Of a DNA stretch of 64,000 nucleotides, positions 19,072 to 27,188 are shown piece after piece (position 1 is the first letter of the stretch; each line of letters starts with the position of its first letter). The position numbers were made by a program, and so were the translations under genes. This DNA comes from SHAN690 sp041391765 (GTDB lineage: Bacteria > Bacteroidota > Bacteroidia > Flavobacteriales_G > Salibacteraceae). The DNA lies in contig JAWKNJ010000016.1 in NCBI GenBank assembly GCA_041391765.1, positions 92,704-156,703 on the forward strand, written 5' to 3'. Under the pieces are notes generated by a model. It was given only the letters and a program-made list of their open reading frames with translations. It was not told the DNA's origin and ran no database searches.

Positions 19072-20113
19072 GAGATTCTTGTTTCAGGTTCGATTCCAAA
19101 TTATTCACCCGATCAGCCAATTCATCCAGCTTTCGGAAGTGAACGTATGCTTTTTTAAAGTCGCGGATTGGCATTGCTGGTGATCCCTGGTTCAATAGTT
19201 CCGAGATTTCGCTGTTGATGTTGTTGCCAATGCCTGATTGAGCAGCGATTTTAACTTCGTCCGCGATCACCAAATGGCCAACAATGCCCACTTGACCGCC
19301 AATCATGCAGTTTTTGCCAATTTTCGTTGATCCTGCAACGCCGGTTTGTGCTGCGATGACAGTGTTCTCGCCAATCTCAACGTTATGAGCAATTTGAATA
19401 AGGTTGTCCAATTTGACACCCTTTCGGATAATCGTACTTCCCAAAGTCGCCCTGTCAATGGTAGTGTTAGCACCAATTTCGACCTGATCCTCCACGATCA
19501 CATTGCCAACGTGAACCACCTTTTGGTATTGATTTTCACTGTTTGGCGCAAAGCCAAAACCGTCACCACCAATGATGGCTCCCGGTTGAATCATGCAGTT
19601 ACTTCCTATTACACAGTTGTGTCCTATGGAAACTCTGCTGTGGATGATGGACTCATCTCCGATTTTAACGTTGGAACCTATAAAGGCTTGGGCATGGATT
19701 TGAGCTCCATCTCCAATCTTGGCTCCGGCTTCGATGACCACCATCGGGCCGATATAGGCTTTTGGTGAAACACTGGCTGAGGAGTCGACAACTGCAGATG
19801 AGTGAATTCCTGGCGCAGGCTTAGTCATGTTGGAATAGGCTTCCAAAAGCTTTGCGAAAGCCATTCGAGCATCCTGCACGCGTACTAACGTCAGTGTGTT
19901 TGGAATTGCCTTTTCAGCAACAAAGTCGTTGGATACGATCGCAATAGAAGCCCCGGTGGAGTAGATGTATTCCGTGTAGGCGGGATTGGCCAAAAATGTC
20001 AGCGTTCCTTTCTTACCTTCCTCGATTTTCGAAAGGCCGGTCACCACTTCCTGTTCAGAACCTTCCACAGATCCTGATAGCAACTCTGCTATGATTTTGG
20101 CCGAAAACTCCAT
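19064..20113 (-). CDS. lpxD: UDP-3-O-(3-hydroxyacyl)glucosamine N-acyltransferase
   Basis: Adds the second hydroxyacyl chain in lipid A synthesis. The 349-residue protein has the LpxD-specific N-terminal domain (~1-100), a hexapeptide beta-helix (~105-315) and a C-terminal helix. GGDGFGF and IAHNVEIG are LpxD signatures; the histidine of the latter is the catalytic one by homology. It is followed directly by lpxC/fabZ. Two TACTTTTG promoter boxes lie upstream. Confidence 0.95.
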   Translation of the reverse strand: MEFSAKIIAELLSGSVEGSEQEVVTGLSKIEEGKKGTLTFLANPAYTEYIYSTGASIAIVSNDFVAEKAIPNTLTLVRVQDARMAFAKLLEAYSNMTKPAPGIHSSAVVDSSASVSPKAYIGPMVVIEAGAKIGDGAQIHAQAFIGSNVKIGDESIIHSRVSIGHNCVIGSNCMIQPGAIIGGDGFGFAPNSENQYQKVVHVGNVIVEDQVEIGANTTIDRATLGSTIIRKGVKLDNLIQIAHNVEIGENTVIAAQTGVAGSTKIGKNCMIGGQVGIVGHLVIADEVKIAAQSGIGNNINSEISELLNQGSPAMPIRDFKKAYVHFRKLDELADRVNNLESNLKQESHG

Positions 20114-20129
20114 ATAGTCAGCGATGGCG

Positions 20130-20137
20130 CAAAAGTA
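20130..20137 (-). promoter_or_regulatory. -7 promoter box upstream of lpxD
   Basis: TACTTTTG on the minus strand, a perfect TAnnTTTG match, 16 bases before the lpxD start. A TTG lies 22 bases further upstream, a little longer than usual spacing. This suggests that the lpx genes can be transcribed apart from the HD gene. Confidence 0.5.
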
Positions 20138-20159
20138 CTACTTGGGGCTTGCGCTAAAC

Positions 20160-20167
20160 CAAAAGTA
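20160..20167 (-). promoter_or_regulatory. second TAnnTTTG box upstream of lpxD
   Basis: A further perfect TACTTTTG on the minus strand, 30 bases upstream of the first. It may be a tandem promoter, or a chance match that overlaps the -33 region of the first. Confidence 0.35.
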
Positions 20168-20221
20168 ATGGGCTATAATGGCCGTGTTGCTAACAGTTTT
20201 TGTAGTTATCAACAAACATCC

Positions 20222-21466
20222 TTAAGCATCAAATCCTGCGGGATAGTAGAGAAAGTGCTTTGTTTCAGCGGATTCCAAAGAGGTGAATCGGAATATGGTG
20301 GCTGCTTCGCGGATGTCTTTAGCAGTCCCGTCTTTAAACAACACCGTGATCCGTTCGTTTTCAGGATCGTAAGCCGTATTAGTCAATGATTTTTGGAAGA
20401 TGAGATAGGCCGCATCATCGGCTTTCCAACCCAATTGGGCCGCCAGTTTAGCTCTCATGTCATTCAACGCTTCGCGCGACAATGGTGCGTCCAGTATTTT
20501 GATCTTGAGTAAATCGCGGTTTATCAATCGCTCACACATACTTCGAAGCACGACATTGTCTTCAAATGCCCACTGTTTCACGGCTGACATGACATCAAAA
20601 TCATCCAGTTTTAAGAAGTGTGGGAGCCATTCCGCGCGATTCCCCTCGCTCAATTCGGAGTCCCTCGAAAGGAAGTAAAGCAGGCTTTCACTACCCGTTA
20701 CTTTCTTGCCGCTTCGGATTAGCTCTCTGGACCGAAGCAGGATGTTCATCAGCAAAAATTCTGCGCTCACGACTGTTTTGTGCAGGTAGACTTGCCAATA
20801 CATCAGCCTTCGGGCAAGCAAGAATTTCTCCAGTGAATAGATTCCTTTGGCTTCAACCGCGAGGTTGTCCTCATGAACCGTCATCATTTTGATGAGACGT
20901 TCAGAGCCAATCACACCTTCAGAAACTCCGGTGAAAAAGCTGTCGCGCTTCAAGTAATCCAGGCGATCTGTATCGAGCTGGCTGCTCACCAATTGATGCA
21001 AGAATTTGACAGGGTATTTTCCTGTATAGATTTCAATCGCTAATGACAGTTGACCATCGAATTCATCATTGAGCATGTTCATGATCATCAGGCTGATCTG
21101 CTCGTGATTCACACCTTTCACGATTGTGTTTTCCAAAGCGTGAGAAAAGGGGCCGTGCCCAATGTCGTGCAGCAGGATGGCAATCTTGGCACCACGTTCC
21201 TCTTCCGATGAAATTTCCACTCCCTTGCTTCGCAAAACAGAAATGGCATTTTTCATCAGATTCATGGCTCCAAGCGCATGTTGAAAGCGGCTATGGTTGG
21301 CTCCTGAATAAACAAGGGTGGTCAGACCTAATTGACTGATTCTTCTGAGGCGCTGAAAATCAGGATGTTCGATCAGACGAAAAATCAAATCGTCCTCGAT
21401 CGTAATAAATCCATAGACTGGATCGTTGAATGCCTTTATTGATTTTGATTTGGAAGGTTGGGTCAC
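20222..21466 (-). CDS. HD-domain phosphohydrolase (dNTPase/SAMHD1-like)
   Basis: The product hydrolyses phosphate esters, probably nucleotides, but the substrate is not known. I start it at the GTG at 21466 (414 residues, beginning VTQPSKSKSI), because PVYGFITI near residue 16 is the usual N-terminal motif of this family and an AGAGGGATAAGG stretch precedes it; an open frame runs on far upstream, antisense to porX, and is not coding. Metal-binding residues: H63 (in FQHALG), H100-D101 (ILLHDIGHGPFSH) and the aspartate of DTDRLDYL. It precedes lpxD on the same strand, an arrangement I recall as conserved in the phylum. Confidence 0.9.
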   Translation of the reverse strand: MTQPSKSKSIKAFNDPVYGFITIEDDLIFRLIEHPDFQRLRRISQLGLTTLVYSGANHSRFQHALGAMNLMKNAISVLRSKGVEISSEEERGAKIAILLHDIGHGPFSHALENTIVKGVNHEQISLMIMNMLNDEFDGQLSLAIEIYTGKYPVKFLHQLVSSQLDTDRLDYLKRDSFFTGVSEGVIGSERLIKMMTVHEDNLAVEAKGIYSLEKFLLARRLMYWQVYLHKTVVSAEFLLMNILLRSRELIRSGKKVTGSESLLYFLSRDSELSEGNRAEWLPHFLKLDDFDVMSAVKQWAFEDNVVLRSMCERLINRDLLKIKILDAPLSREALNDMRAKLAAQLGWKADDAAYLIFQKSLTNTAYDPENERITVLFKDGTAKDIREAATIFRFTSLESAETKHFLYYPAGFDA

Positions 21467-21499
21467 CGCGCTCTGCCTTATCCCTCTGAAAAATTCATG

Positions 21500-21507
21500 T
21501 AGGTTTG
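21500..21507 (+). promoter_or_regulatory. -7 promoter box of porX
   Basis: TAGGTTTG, a perfect TAnnTTTG match, 22 bases before the porX ATG and in the short divergent region between porX and the HD gene. No clear TTG was found at the -33 distance. Confidence 0.45.
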
Positions 21508-21529
21508 ACCACGAAGATAAACGCAAGAT

Positions 21530-23086
21530 ATGAGCAACGACCAGGTTAGGATTCTTTGGGCTGATGATGAGATTGATTTGTTGAAGCCGCACATTATGTT
21601 TTTGGAAGGTAAGGGCTACAATGTGACGGCAGTGAGTTCGGGTGTTGAGGCGATTGACGAAGTCAAAGAAAATGACTTCGACATCGTGTTCTTGGATGAA
21701 AACATGCCCGGAATTGCGGGGTTGGAGGCGCTGAATAGGATAAAAGCGCTGGAACCAAACATGCCCATCATCATGATCACCAAGAATGAAGAAGAGTCGA
21801 TCATGGAAGATGCTATTGGGTCGAAAATTCAGGACTACCTGATCAAGCCGGTGAACCCGAATCAAATCCTGCTGAGTCTGAAGAAGAACTTGGATAGCAA
21901 GCGATTGGTGAGTGAGAAAACCACCTCGGGTTATCAGCAGGAGTTTCGACAAATTGGTATGCGATTGAACGACCGCTTGGATTGGGAAGAGTGGATGGAT
22001 TTGTACAAGCAAATCGTCTTTTGGGATCTTGAACTTCAGCGCGGTGGAGACCCAAGTATGCAAGAAATATTGAGCATGCAAAAGGATGAGGCGAACAATC
22101 AGTTTGCGCGGTTCGTTGAGGATAGCTACATCGACTGGTTGAAGCATTCAGATGACCGGCCTGAAATGTCGCACACAGTTTTCAAAAATTGGGTGATGCC
22201 GGAGGTGAATCCCGGGCAACCATTGTTTTTGATCGTTATCGACAACCTTCGGATAGATCAGTGGAAAACTATCCAACAGCTGGTGAGCGAGGATTTCAGG
22301 ATTGATGAGGAACGAACGTTCATGAGTATTTTACCTACCGCAACCCAATACGCTAGAAATGCACTTTTCGCAGGTTTGATGCCGAGCGAGATCCAAAAGC
22401 AACATCCGAATCTTTGGTTGAATGATGAGGACGAGGGCGGTAAGAATAACCATGAAGAAGAACTGCTTGTGGCACAGTTGAAGCGACTTGGAAAGCCGCT
22501 GAAGTACAGCTATTCAAAAATTACAAATCACAATTTTGGAAAAAAGGTATTGGATAACATCCACTCGCTTTCGAAAAGTGACCTAAATGTGATCGTTTAC
22601 AACTTCGTGGACATGCTGAGCCATGCACGCACTGAGATGGAAGTGATTCGGGAGTTGGCAGACGATGAGCCGGCATATCGATCGCTAACGGCAAGCTGGT
22701 TTGAGCACTCACCACTGCGAGAAATGATGAAAGAAATTCGAGGCATGGGAGCCAAGATGATCATCACCACCGACCACGGAACAGTTCATGTGAAGCATCC
22801 GATAAAGGTGATCGGGGATCGTAACACCAACACCAACTTGCGCTACAAAACAGGTCGAAACTTGAACTACGATGCGGATGAAGTGTTTGAAGTGAAAAAC
22901 CCGGGAGACGCATACTTGCCCAAAACGAACGTGAGCAGCCGTTACATTTTCGCGAAGACCAATGAATTCTTTGCTTATCCCAATAACTACAACTACTACG
23001 TCAACTATTACCGCGACACGTTTCAACACGGTGGAATTTCGTTGGAAGAGATGATCATTCCGTTTGTGATTTGTTCACCGAAGTAA
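21530..23086 (+). CDS. porX: T9SS response regulator PorX (receiver plus PglZ domain)
   Basis: A 518-residue protein made of a CheY-like receiver (phospho-acceptor D56 in DIVFLDENMPG; K107-type lysine in LIKPVN), a helical linker (~125-215) and a C-terminal PglZ-type domain of the alkaline phosphatase superfamily (LFLIVIDNLRIDQW and ITTDHGTVHVKHP supply the metal-binding residues). PorX regulates the type IX secretion system together with PorY and a sigma factor in Porphyromonas and Flavobacterium, and acts as a phosphodiesterase in some species. Its presence fits the three T9SS cargo genes in this window. It is divergent from the HD gene. Confidence 0.93.
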   Translation: MSNDQVRILWADDEIDLLKPHIMFLEGKGYNVTAVSSGVEAIDEVKENDFDIVFLDENMPGIAGLEALNRIKALEPNMPIIMITKNEEESIMEDAIGSKIQDYLIKPVNPNQILLSLKKNLDSKRLVSEKTTSGYQQEFRQIGMRLNDRLDWEEWMDLYKQIVFWDLELQRGGDPSMQEILSMQKDEANNQFARFVEDSYIDWLKHSDDRPEMSHTVFKNWVMPEVNPGQPLFLIVIDNLRIDQWKTIQQLVSEDFRIDEERTFMSILPTATQYARNALFAGLMPSEIQKQHPNLWLNDEDEGGKNNHEEELLVAQLKRLGKPLKYSYSKITNHNFGKKVLDNIHSLSKSDLNVIVYNFVDMLSHARTEMEVIRELADDEPAYRSLTASWFEHSPLREMMKEIRGMGAKMIITTDHGTVHVKHPIKVIGDRNTNTNLRYKTGRNLNYDADEVFEVKNPGDAYLPKTNVSSRYIFAKTNEFFAYPNNYNYYVNYYRDTFQHGGISLEEMIIPFVICSPK

Positions 23087-23095
23087 ACTCAATTG

Positions 23096-23119
23096 CAAAT
23101 TCAAAGTGGTCTGAATTTG
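23096..23119. terminator. possible hairpin after porX
   Basis: CAAATTCA (23096-23103) and TGAATTTG (23112-23119) are perfect inverted repeats with an 8-base loop, 10 bases after the porX stop. The stem is AT-rich and no T run follows, so termination is uncertain. Confidence 0.25.
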
Positions 23120-23181
23120 AGTTTGAAATTGAGCTTGAATTTATTCACCGGATATTTGCAGTATCTTAGAGCAACGAACCG

Positions 23182-23613
23182 ATGCTGCAAACCCTAACCG
23201 TGCCTACACCAGATTCATCGTCATTGGTTTCTGACGCTGTCAAACTCTTGATGCGCGATCACCAAGTGTTCTGTTTTCATGGTGAATTGGGAGCAGGGAA
23301 GACCACTTTTATTAAGGCCATTTGTCGCGATCTGGGGGTGAAGTCTGATACGAGTAGTCCTTCCTTTTCGATTGTGAATGAATACGAATTAGCCGACAGC
23401 AGTGTGTTGTATCATTTCGACCTGTATCGACTCAAAAATCCGGTTGAATTGATGGACATCGGCTGGGAAGATTACTTGTATTCGAACCACCCCATTCTTG
23501 TAGAATGGCCGGAAATGGCCGAAGGACTCATTCCTGATGATGCAGTTCATCTCTTTATCGAAGCCATGCAAGACGGCTCTCGAAGCATAACCATAAAACA
23601 ACCAACCTCATGA
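23182..23613 (+). CDS. tsaE: tRNA threonylcarbamoyladenosine synthesis ATPase
   Basis: TsaE is the ATPase that, with TsaB and TsaD, installs the t6A modification at position 37 of ANN-decoding tRNAs. Walker A is GELGAGKTT (34-42). SFSIVNEY, LYHFDLYRL and VEWPEMAE are the family motifs. Length 143 is typical. Its stop overlaps the start of the alanine dehydrogenase gene (ATGA), so translation may be coupled. Confidence 0.94.
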   Translation: MLQTLTVPTPDSSSLVSDAVKLLMRDHQVFCFHGELGAGKTTFIKAICRDLGVKSDTSSPSFSIVNEYELADSSVLYHFDLYRLKNPVELMDIGWEDYLYSNHPILVEWPEMAEGLIPDDAVHLFIEAMQDGSRSITIKQPTS

Positions 23614-24674
23614 GTTTTTCAAAGGAAACACAGCGCGAGTTGAGCGAATCAGCCATGATGCTGCCTAAAGAGATGTTGCAACCCGTTGGTCGCAAGCAGA
23701 AGAAATTGTTCATAGGAATTCCTAAAGAGATTTCGCTTCAGGAGAATCGTGTAGCGCTTGTTCCGGAAGCTGTCCAGCTATTGGTAAACAATGGCCATGA
23801 GGTGGTGGTGGAAACCGGTGCGGGCAAAGCATCGCATTTTGAGGACAACGAATACAGCGAAGCAGGAGCGCAGATCGCATATAGCACCAAGGAGGTTTAC
23901 GAAGCAGATTTGATCCTCAAGGTCGAGCCCATTTCGGATGAAGAAATGGAGTTTCTAAAACCAAAGCAGGTGTTGATTTCTGCCATGCAATTGAGTGTAC
24001 AACCCAAGAACTATATCAAAAATCTGATGGTCAAGAAGGTGACGGCCATTGCTTGGGACTACATATCCGATGAGGATGGAATTCTGCCCATTGTGCGAAG
24101 CATGGGAGAAATCGCAGGTACCACATCGATCTTGATTGCAGCCGAATACCTCAGCAACATAAAAGGGCAGGGGATCATGCTCGGTGGAATCACGGGTGTT
24201 CCTCCCACTCAAGTGGCAATCATTGGAGCCGGAACCGTTGGGGAATTTGCTGCACGAGCAGCACTGGGGTTAGGAGCCGATGTAAGGGTGTTTGACAACT
24301 CAATTTCCAAATTGCGAAGACTTCAAAACAGCATTGGTCAGCGGGTTTCTACCTCTACCATCCAGCCAAAAGTGATGGCCAAGGCTCTGATGAGGGCTGA
24401 TGTGGCCATTGGCGCCATTCGCAGTATCAGTGGACGCACTCCGTGTTATGTGACCGAAGAAATGGTGCGCAATATGAAGCCGGCTTCAGTGGTGGTGGAT
24501 GTGAGTATTGATCAAGGTGGTTGCTTCGAAACATCGCGCATCACCACCCATGATGAACCTACATATACCGTACATGATGTGATCCATTACTGCGTTCCCA
24601 ACATTGCATCCAGAGCCAGCCGAACGGCTTCTCACGCGTTGAGCAATGTAATGGCCCCTATCGCCTTGCAGTAA
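23610..24674 (+). CDS. ald: alanine dehydrogenase, C-terminus cut off by a frameshift
   Basis: Reversibly deaminates L-alanine to pyruvate with NAD. The 354-residue open part has GIPKEISLQENRVALVP near residue 36, and the NAD-binding segment IIGAGTVGEFAARAALG around 205. Family members run ~45-55 residues further. Those residues (GGIENMIRR, NGVYLYNGTLTN, LPYKDL) are present just downstream but in another frame, so the TAA at 24672 is premature. Restoring one base, for example reading CAGG for CAG at 24669-24671, would join the frames. This is either a sequence error or a real mutation; apart from it the gene looks intact. Confidence 0.88.
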   Translation: MSFSKETQRELSESAMMLPKEMLQPVGRKQKKLFIGIPKEISLQENRVALVPEAVQLLVNNGHEVVVETGAGKASHFEDNEYSEAGAQIAYSTKEVYEADLILKVEPISDEEMEFLKPKQVLISAMQLSVQPKNYIKNLMVKKVTAIAWDYISDEDGILPIVRSMGEIAGTTSILIAAEYLSNIKGQGIMLGGITGVPPTQVAIIGAGTVGEFAARAALGLGADVRVFDNSISKLRRLQNSIGQRVSTSTIQPKVMAKALMRADVAIGAIRSISGRTPCYVTEEMVRNMKPASVVVDVSIDQGGCFETSRITTHDEPTYTVHDVIHYCVPNIASRASRTASHALSNVMAPIALQ

Positions 24675-24835
24675 GTGAGCGCGAAGAAGGGGGGATTGAA
24701 AATATGATTCGCCGCTACCACAAAGGAATTCAGAATGGCGTCTACCTCTACAATGGCACTCTGACCAATATGTACTTGGGCGAATCGCTGAAGCTGCCTT
24801 ACAAGGATCTGAAGTTGCTTTTAGCGGCTTTTTAG
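24671..24835 (+). other. ald: out-of-frame C-terminal segment of alanine dehydrogenase
   Basis: In the frame starting at 24671 the codons read VSEREEGGIENMIRR... and run to TAG at 24833-24835, ending LLLAAF. They match the C-terminal end expected for Bacteroidota alanine dehydrogenases. With the preceding open frame they would make a protein of ~408 residues. No start codon or gap separates the two, so this is the tail of ald, not a separate gene. Confidence 0.8.
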
Positions 24836-24917
24836 ACCCTTTTTTATCGAAATTCGTGAGTTTCTGATTTTCAGCGACTTGTGGATTTGTTGGCATACAG
24901 GAATTTTATTTCTTTGC

Positions 24918-24944
24918 TTTTGACCAAATAATATTTGGTCAAAA
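24918..24944. promoter_or_regulatory. perfect 12-bp inverted repeat, putative operator
   Basis: TTTTGACCAAAT (24918-24929), a 3-base spacer, and ATTTGGTCAAAA (24933-24944) are perfect reverse complements. It abuts the TAGCTAGAACTAGCTA element and lies upstream of the two-component operon, so it is a likely binding site for a dimeric regulator. With no T run after it, it could alternatively be a stem that ends ald transcripts. Confidence 0.5.
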
Positions 24945-24991
24945 TAGCTAGAACTAGCTATTGTTACCTATATTCAGGACGCATTGATTTG
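24941..24991 (+). promoter_or_regulatory. operator-promoter, copy 1
   Basis: A near-palindrome, TAGCTAGAACTAGCTA (24945-24960), directly abuts TTG (24961-24963); 20 bases later TTGATTTG (24984-24991) fits the TAnnTTTG box with one mismatch. The same near-palindrome with the same spacing recurs at 27802-27852. It probably drives the operon that starts at 25025. Confidence 0.6.
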
Positions 24992-25024
24992 TCACTGTTT
25001 ATAAACTCTAAAACCCCCAAGGAA

Positions 25025-25411
25025 ATGCCCAATTATTGTCAGTCCGTCATTGAAGTAAACAGCGTTCCATCGTTTCCAAGCATGGAGCTATTCCAACCCT
25101 ACTTTGAGGTTCCGGATGATTGCACCTCTATTCAAGTATTTGTAAAAGTGCCGAGCGAATGTTATTACATTGCCAGCGATTCAGCCGCTGCCCCTGCTGG
25201 CGGACCGTGTGGTGACCCCGGAGACTTGCAAAACTGCATTAACCTGAATCAGCGAAGCGGGTGCCAGGGAAACACTCCACAATTGCTTCAAATAACATTG
25301 AACTACAGTGAAGATCCGAATGGAGCATATCTCATTATATACGCGGTTGATTTGTCAGATAGTTCTAGCGTCAAAGCGGGTGGTAAAACCAAAAAGAAAG
25401 TATTTGTTTAG
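25025..25411 (+). CDS. hypothetical protein of the two-component operon
   Basis: I place the start at the ATG at 25025, preceded by AAGGAA and lying downstream of the promoter; the frame is open from 24935, inside the promoter. The product is 128 residues with no signal peptide or membrane helix. It has a Gly/Pro/Ala-rich middle (SAAAPAGGPCGDPGD) with several cysteines, and beta-type ends, and finishes with a lysine-rich GGKTKKK. I do not recognise it. The sensor kinase start lies inside its 3' end, so a role with that system is likely. Confidence 0.55.
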   Translation: MPNYCQSVIEVNSVPSFPSMELFQPYFEVPDDCTSIQVFVKVPSECYYIASDSAAAPAGGPCGDPGDLQNCINLNQRSGCQGNTPQLLQITLNYSEDPNGAYLIIYAVDLSDSSSVKAGGKTKKKVFV

Positions 25412-27188
25412 CTTGGGGTTGTTGTTCTTGTTCTCTTGTGAGTCAAGAACACCGACTACCTCAGCTTTCGACAACACTAGAAGATTGGTAGCCTCGAATT
25501 CATTCGATTCGATCCTACTGGAGATATCAGCTGGCAATAAGATTTCCACGGATATGATCAATGAGCTCGAATGGATCTCCGAAAATCCATCCATGGTTTC
25601 AGCTCACGAATTTGTCCGAAGCCTTTTTTTACAAGCCAATATTAACTTTTATAGTTTAGACAAGGAGAAAGCAACTCCGTTGCTAGAACGAATCCTTGCA
25701 ATCAAAACAACTGATCCTTATGTCAATGCCCTTAGCCAAGAATTACTAGTAAAAATTGAATATGAGTCAGGTGATGTGGCAGGCGCTTTGTCGCGATTGA
25801 AGAAGGTATATTCAATTGACTCATCGTTGGATGATTTACCTAGACAGATTAGGGATCTGGTCAATATTTCCTCATTTGAACATGATTTAGGACTTTATGA
25901 CCAATCTCTATTACATCAAAGGCATGCAATCAAATTATCAAATGATCGCAGAAGTTCTTTTAAAGCCGAAGAATTGCAAATTGACCTTGCACCAATTTTC
26001 ATTCAACAAAATGAGTTAGATAGTGCAATGAAGTACCTTAAGCAAGGGTTTCGAATAAAAGATTCTCCGACAATAGACTATTTTGGATTGCTGCTGAATT
26101 GTGGGCTTCTAATGGAAAAGAAGATTGAATTCGATTCCGCATTTGCATACTATTTCTCGGCACTTGAAAATGCTCAAATTGAAAATGACTCATTTGATCT
26201 GACACTCGCCTTGTATAACATCGCTTACCTAAAGAATCAAGTGGGTGATTATAGGGAGGCCTTCCTTTTTCTCGATTCCATGAATACCATAGATGAGAAG
26301 TTTCGAAATGCGGAATTTGCTAAAAACACGCGCGAACTCGAACTCAAATACCAAGACCTTGAGCGTGATAATGAGCTTCAACGCTTGGAATTCAAAAGTG
26401 AGACTGATGAACAGCTCAAGCTATGGGGAGGTATAAGTGCCGCGCTGGTTATTTCGGGATTGTCGGGACTATTTTACACCAACCGAAAACGCTTGATGAA
26501 CGCGCGTCAATTGGCTATTGAAACTAAGAAACGCCATAAAAAAGAGACGGAATTGGTGGCCATGCACACCGCTTTGGAGACCCTTGAACTAGAGCGTAAG
26601 CGCGCGGCCATGGACTTACATGATGGCATTGGCGCTCTGGCAAGCGCAGCCAGAATGAAACTCTCACAGGTGATGAAGCGAACCAGCGATGAAAGTCTTC
26701 AAGGTCATATAAGGGAAGCGGATGGTGCTATGGATGAAATTGCGCGCGATGTGAAGCGCATTGCCCGCGACATGCTTCCCACCACCTTAAGCCACCTCGG
26801 CTTGATCGCCACGATTGATGATTTTATTAACCGCTCTAACCGCTCTTCGGAAATAGAGGTTAGCTTCTTTTCAGACACAGATCATGTCAAGTTGAGTGAG
26901 AGCGCTGAAATATCCATCTACCGCATCGTCCAAGAGCTGATCAACAATGGCTTGAAATACAGTGAAGGTTCGGAAATCGGTTTAGAGTTAAACCTAAGCG
27001 ACAAGGAGATCCAGCTGCTTTACTATGATAATGGCAAAGGCTTTAACGCAAAGGACTCTACTGAGGGAAACGGAAGGCACATTCTGAACAGCCGTGTGGA
27101 ATTTTTATCAGGAACCATTGACATTCAAAGCGTAGTTTCGAAGGGAACCACCGTCAAAATAATCATTCCCTATGAAGCGCAAGATTAG
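25380..27188 (+). CDS. lipoprotein-type TPR sensor histidine kinase (HisKA_3)
   Basis: The likely start is the GTG at 25380 (602 residues); it opens a lipoprotein signal (KYLFSLGLLFLFSC), although the frame reaches back to 25308. Then follow TPR-like helices (~30-330), one transmembrane helix (LWGGISAALVISGLSGLFY), a short coiled coil, a HisKA_3 dimerisation domain with the phospho-acceptor histidine in DLHDGIG, and a HATPase domain with an N box (NNGLKYS) and DNGKGF. The sensing part is thus periplasmic. It overlaps the response regulator gene by 17 bases, its obvious partner. Confidence 0.85.
   Translation: MVKPKRKYLFSLGLLFLFSCESRTPTTSAFDNTRRLVASNSFDSILLEISAGNKISTDMINELEWISENPSMVSAHEFVRSLFLQANINFYSLDKEKATPLLERILAIKTTDPYVNALSQELLVKIEYESGDVAGALSRLKKVYSIDSSLDDLPRQIRDLVNISSFEHDLGLYDQSLLHQRHAIKLSNDRRSSFKAEELQIDLAPIFIQQNELDSAMKYLKQGFRIKDSPTIDYFGLLLNCGLLMEKKIEFDSAFAYYFSALENAQIENDSFDLTLALYNIAYLKNQVGDYREAFLFLDSMNTIDEKFRNAEFAKNTRELELKYQDLERDNELQRLEFKSETDEQLKLWGGISAALVISGLSGLFYTNRKRLMNARQLAIETKKRHKKETELVAMHTALETLELERKRAAMDLHDGIGALASAARMKLSQVMKRTSDESLQGHIREADGAMDEIARDVKRIARDMLPTTLSHLGLIATIDDFINRSNRSSEIEVSFFSDTDHVKLSESAEISIYRIVQELINNGLKYSEGSEIGLELNLSDKEIQLLYYDNGKGFNAKDSTEGNGRHILNSRVEFLSGTIDIQSVVSKGTTVKIIIPYEAQD

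Noticed and set aside
19346..19768. 140-codon open frame on the plus strand.
   Set aside because: Antisense to the hexapeptide repeats of lpxD; the repeated structure creates open shadow frames.
21467..22147. Long upstream extension of the HD gene antisense to porX (open for ~227 more codons).
   Set aside because: It lies fully opposite the well-supported PorX coding region, has a His/Arg-rich non-protein-like composition and no homology I can see.
24486..24896. 136-codon minus-strand open frame spanning the ald frameshift.
   Set aside because: Antisense to ald, with Arg/Ser/Cys-rich composition typical of shadows.
24935..25024. 30-codon upstream extension of the gene at 25025.
   Set aside because: It would begin inside the operator palindrome and cross the promoter, so it cannot be translated from that promoter.
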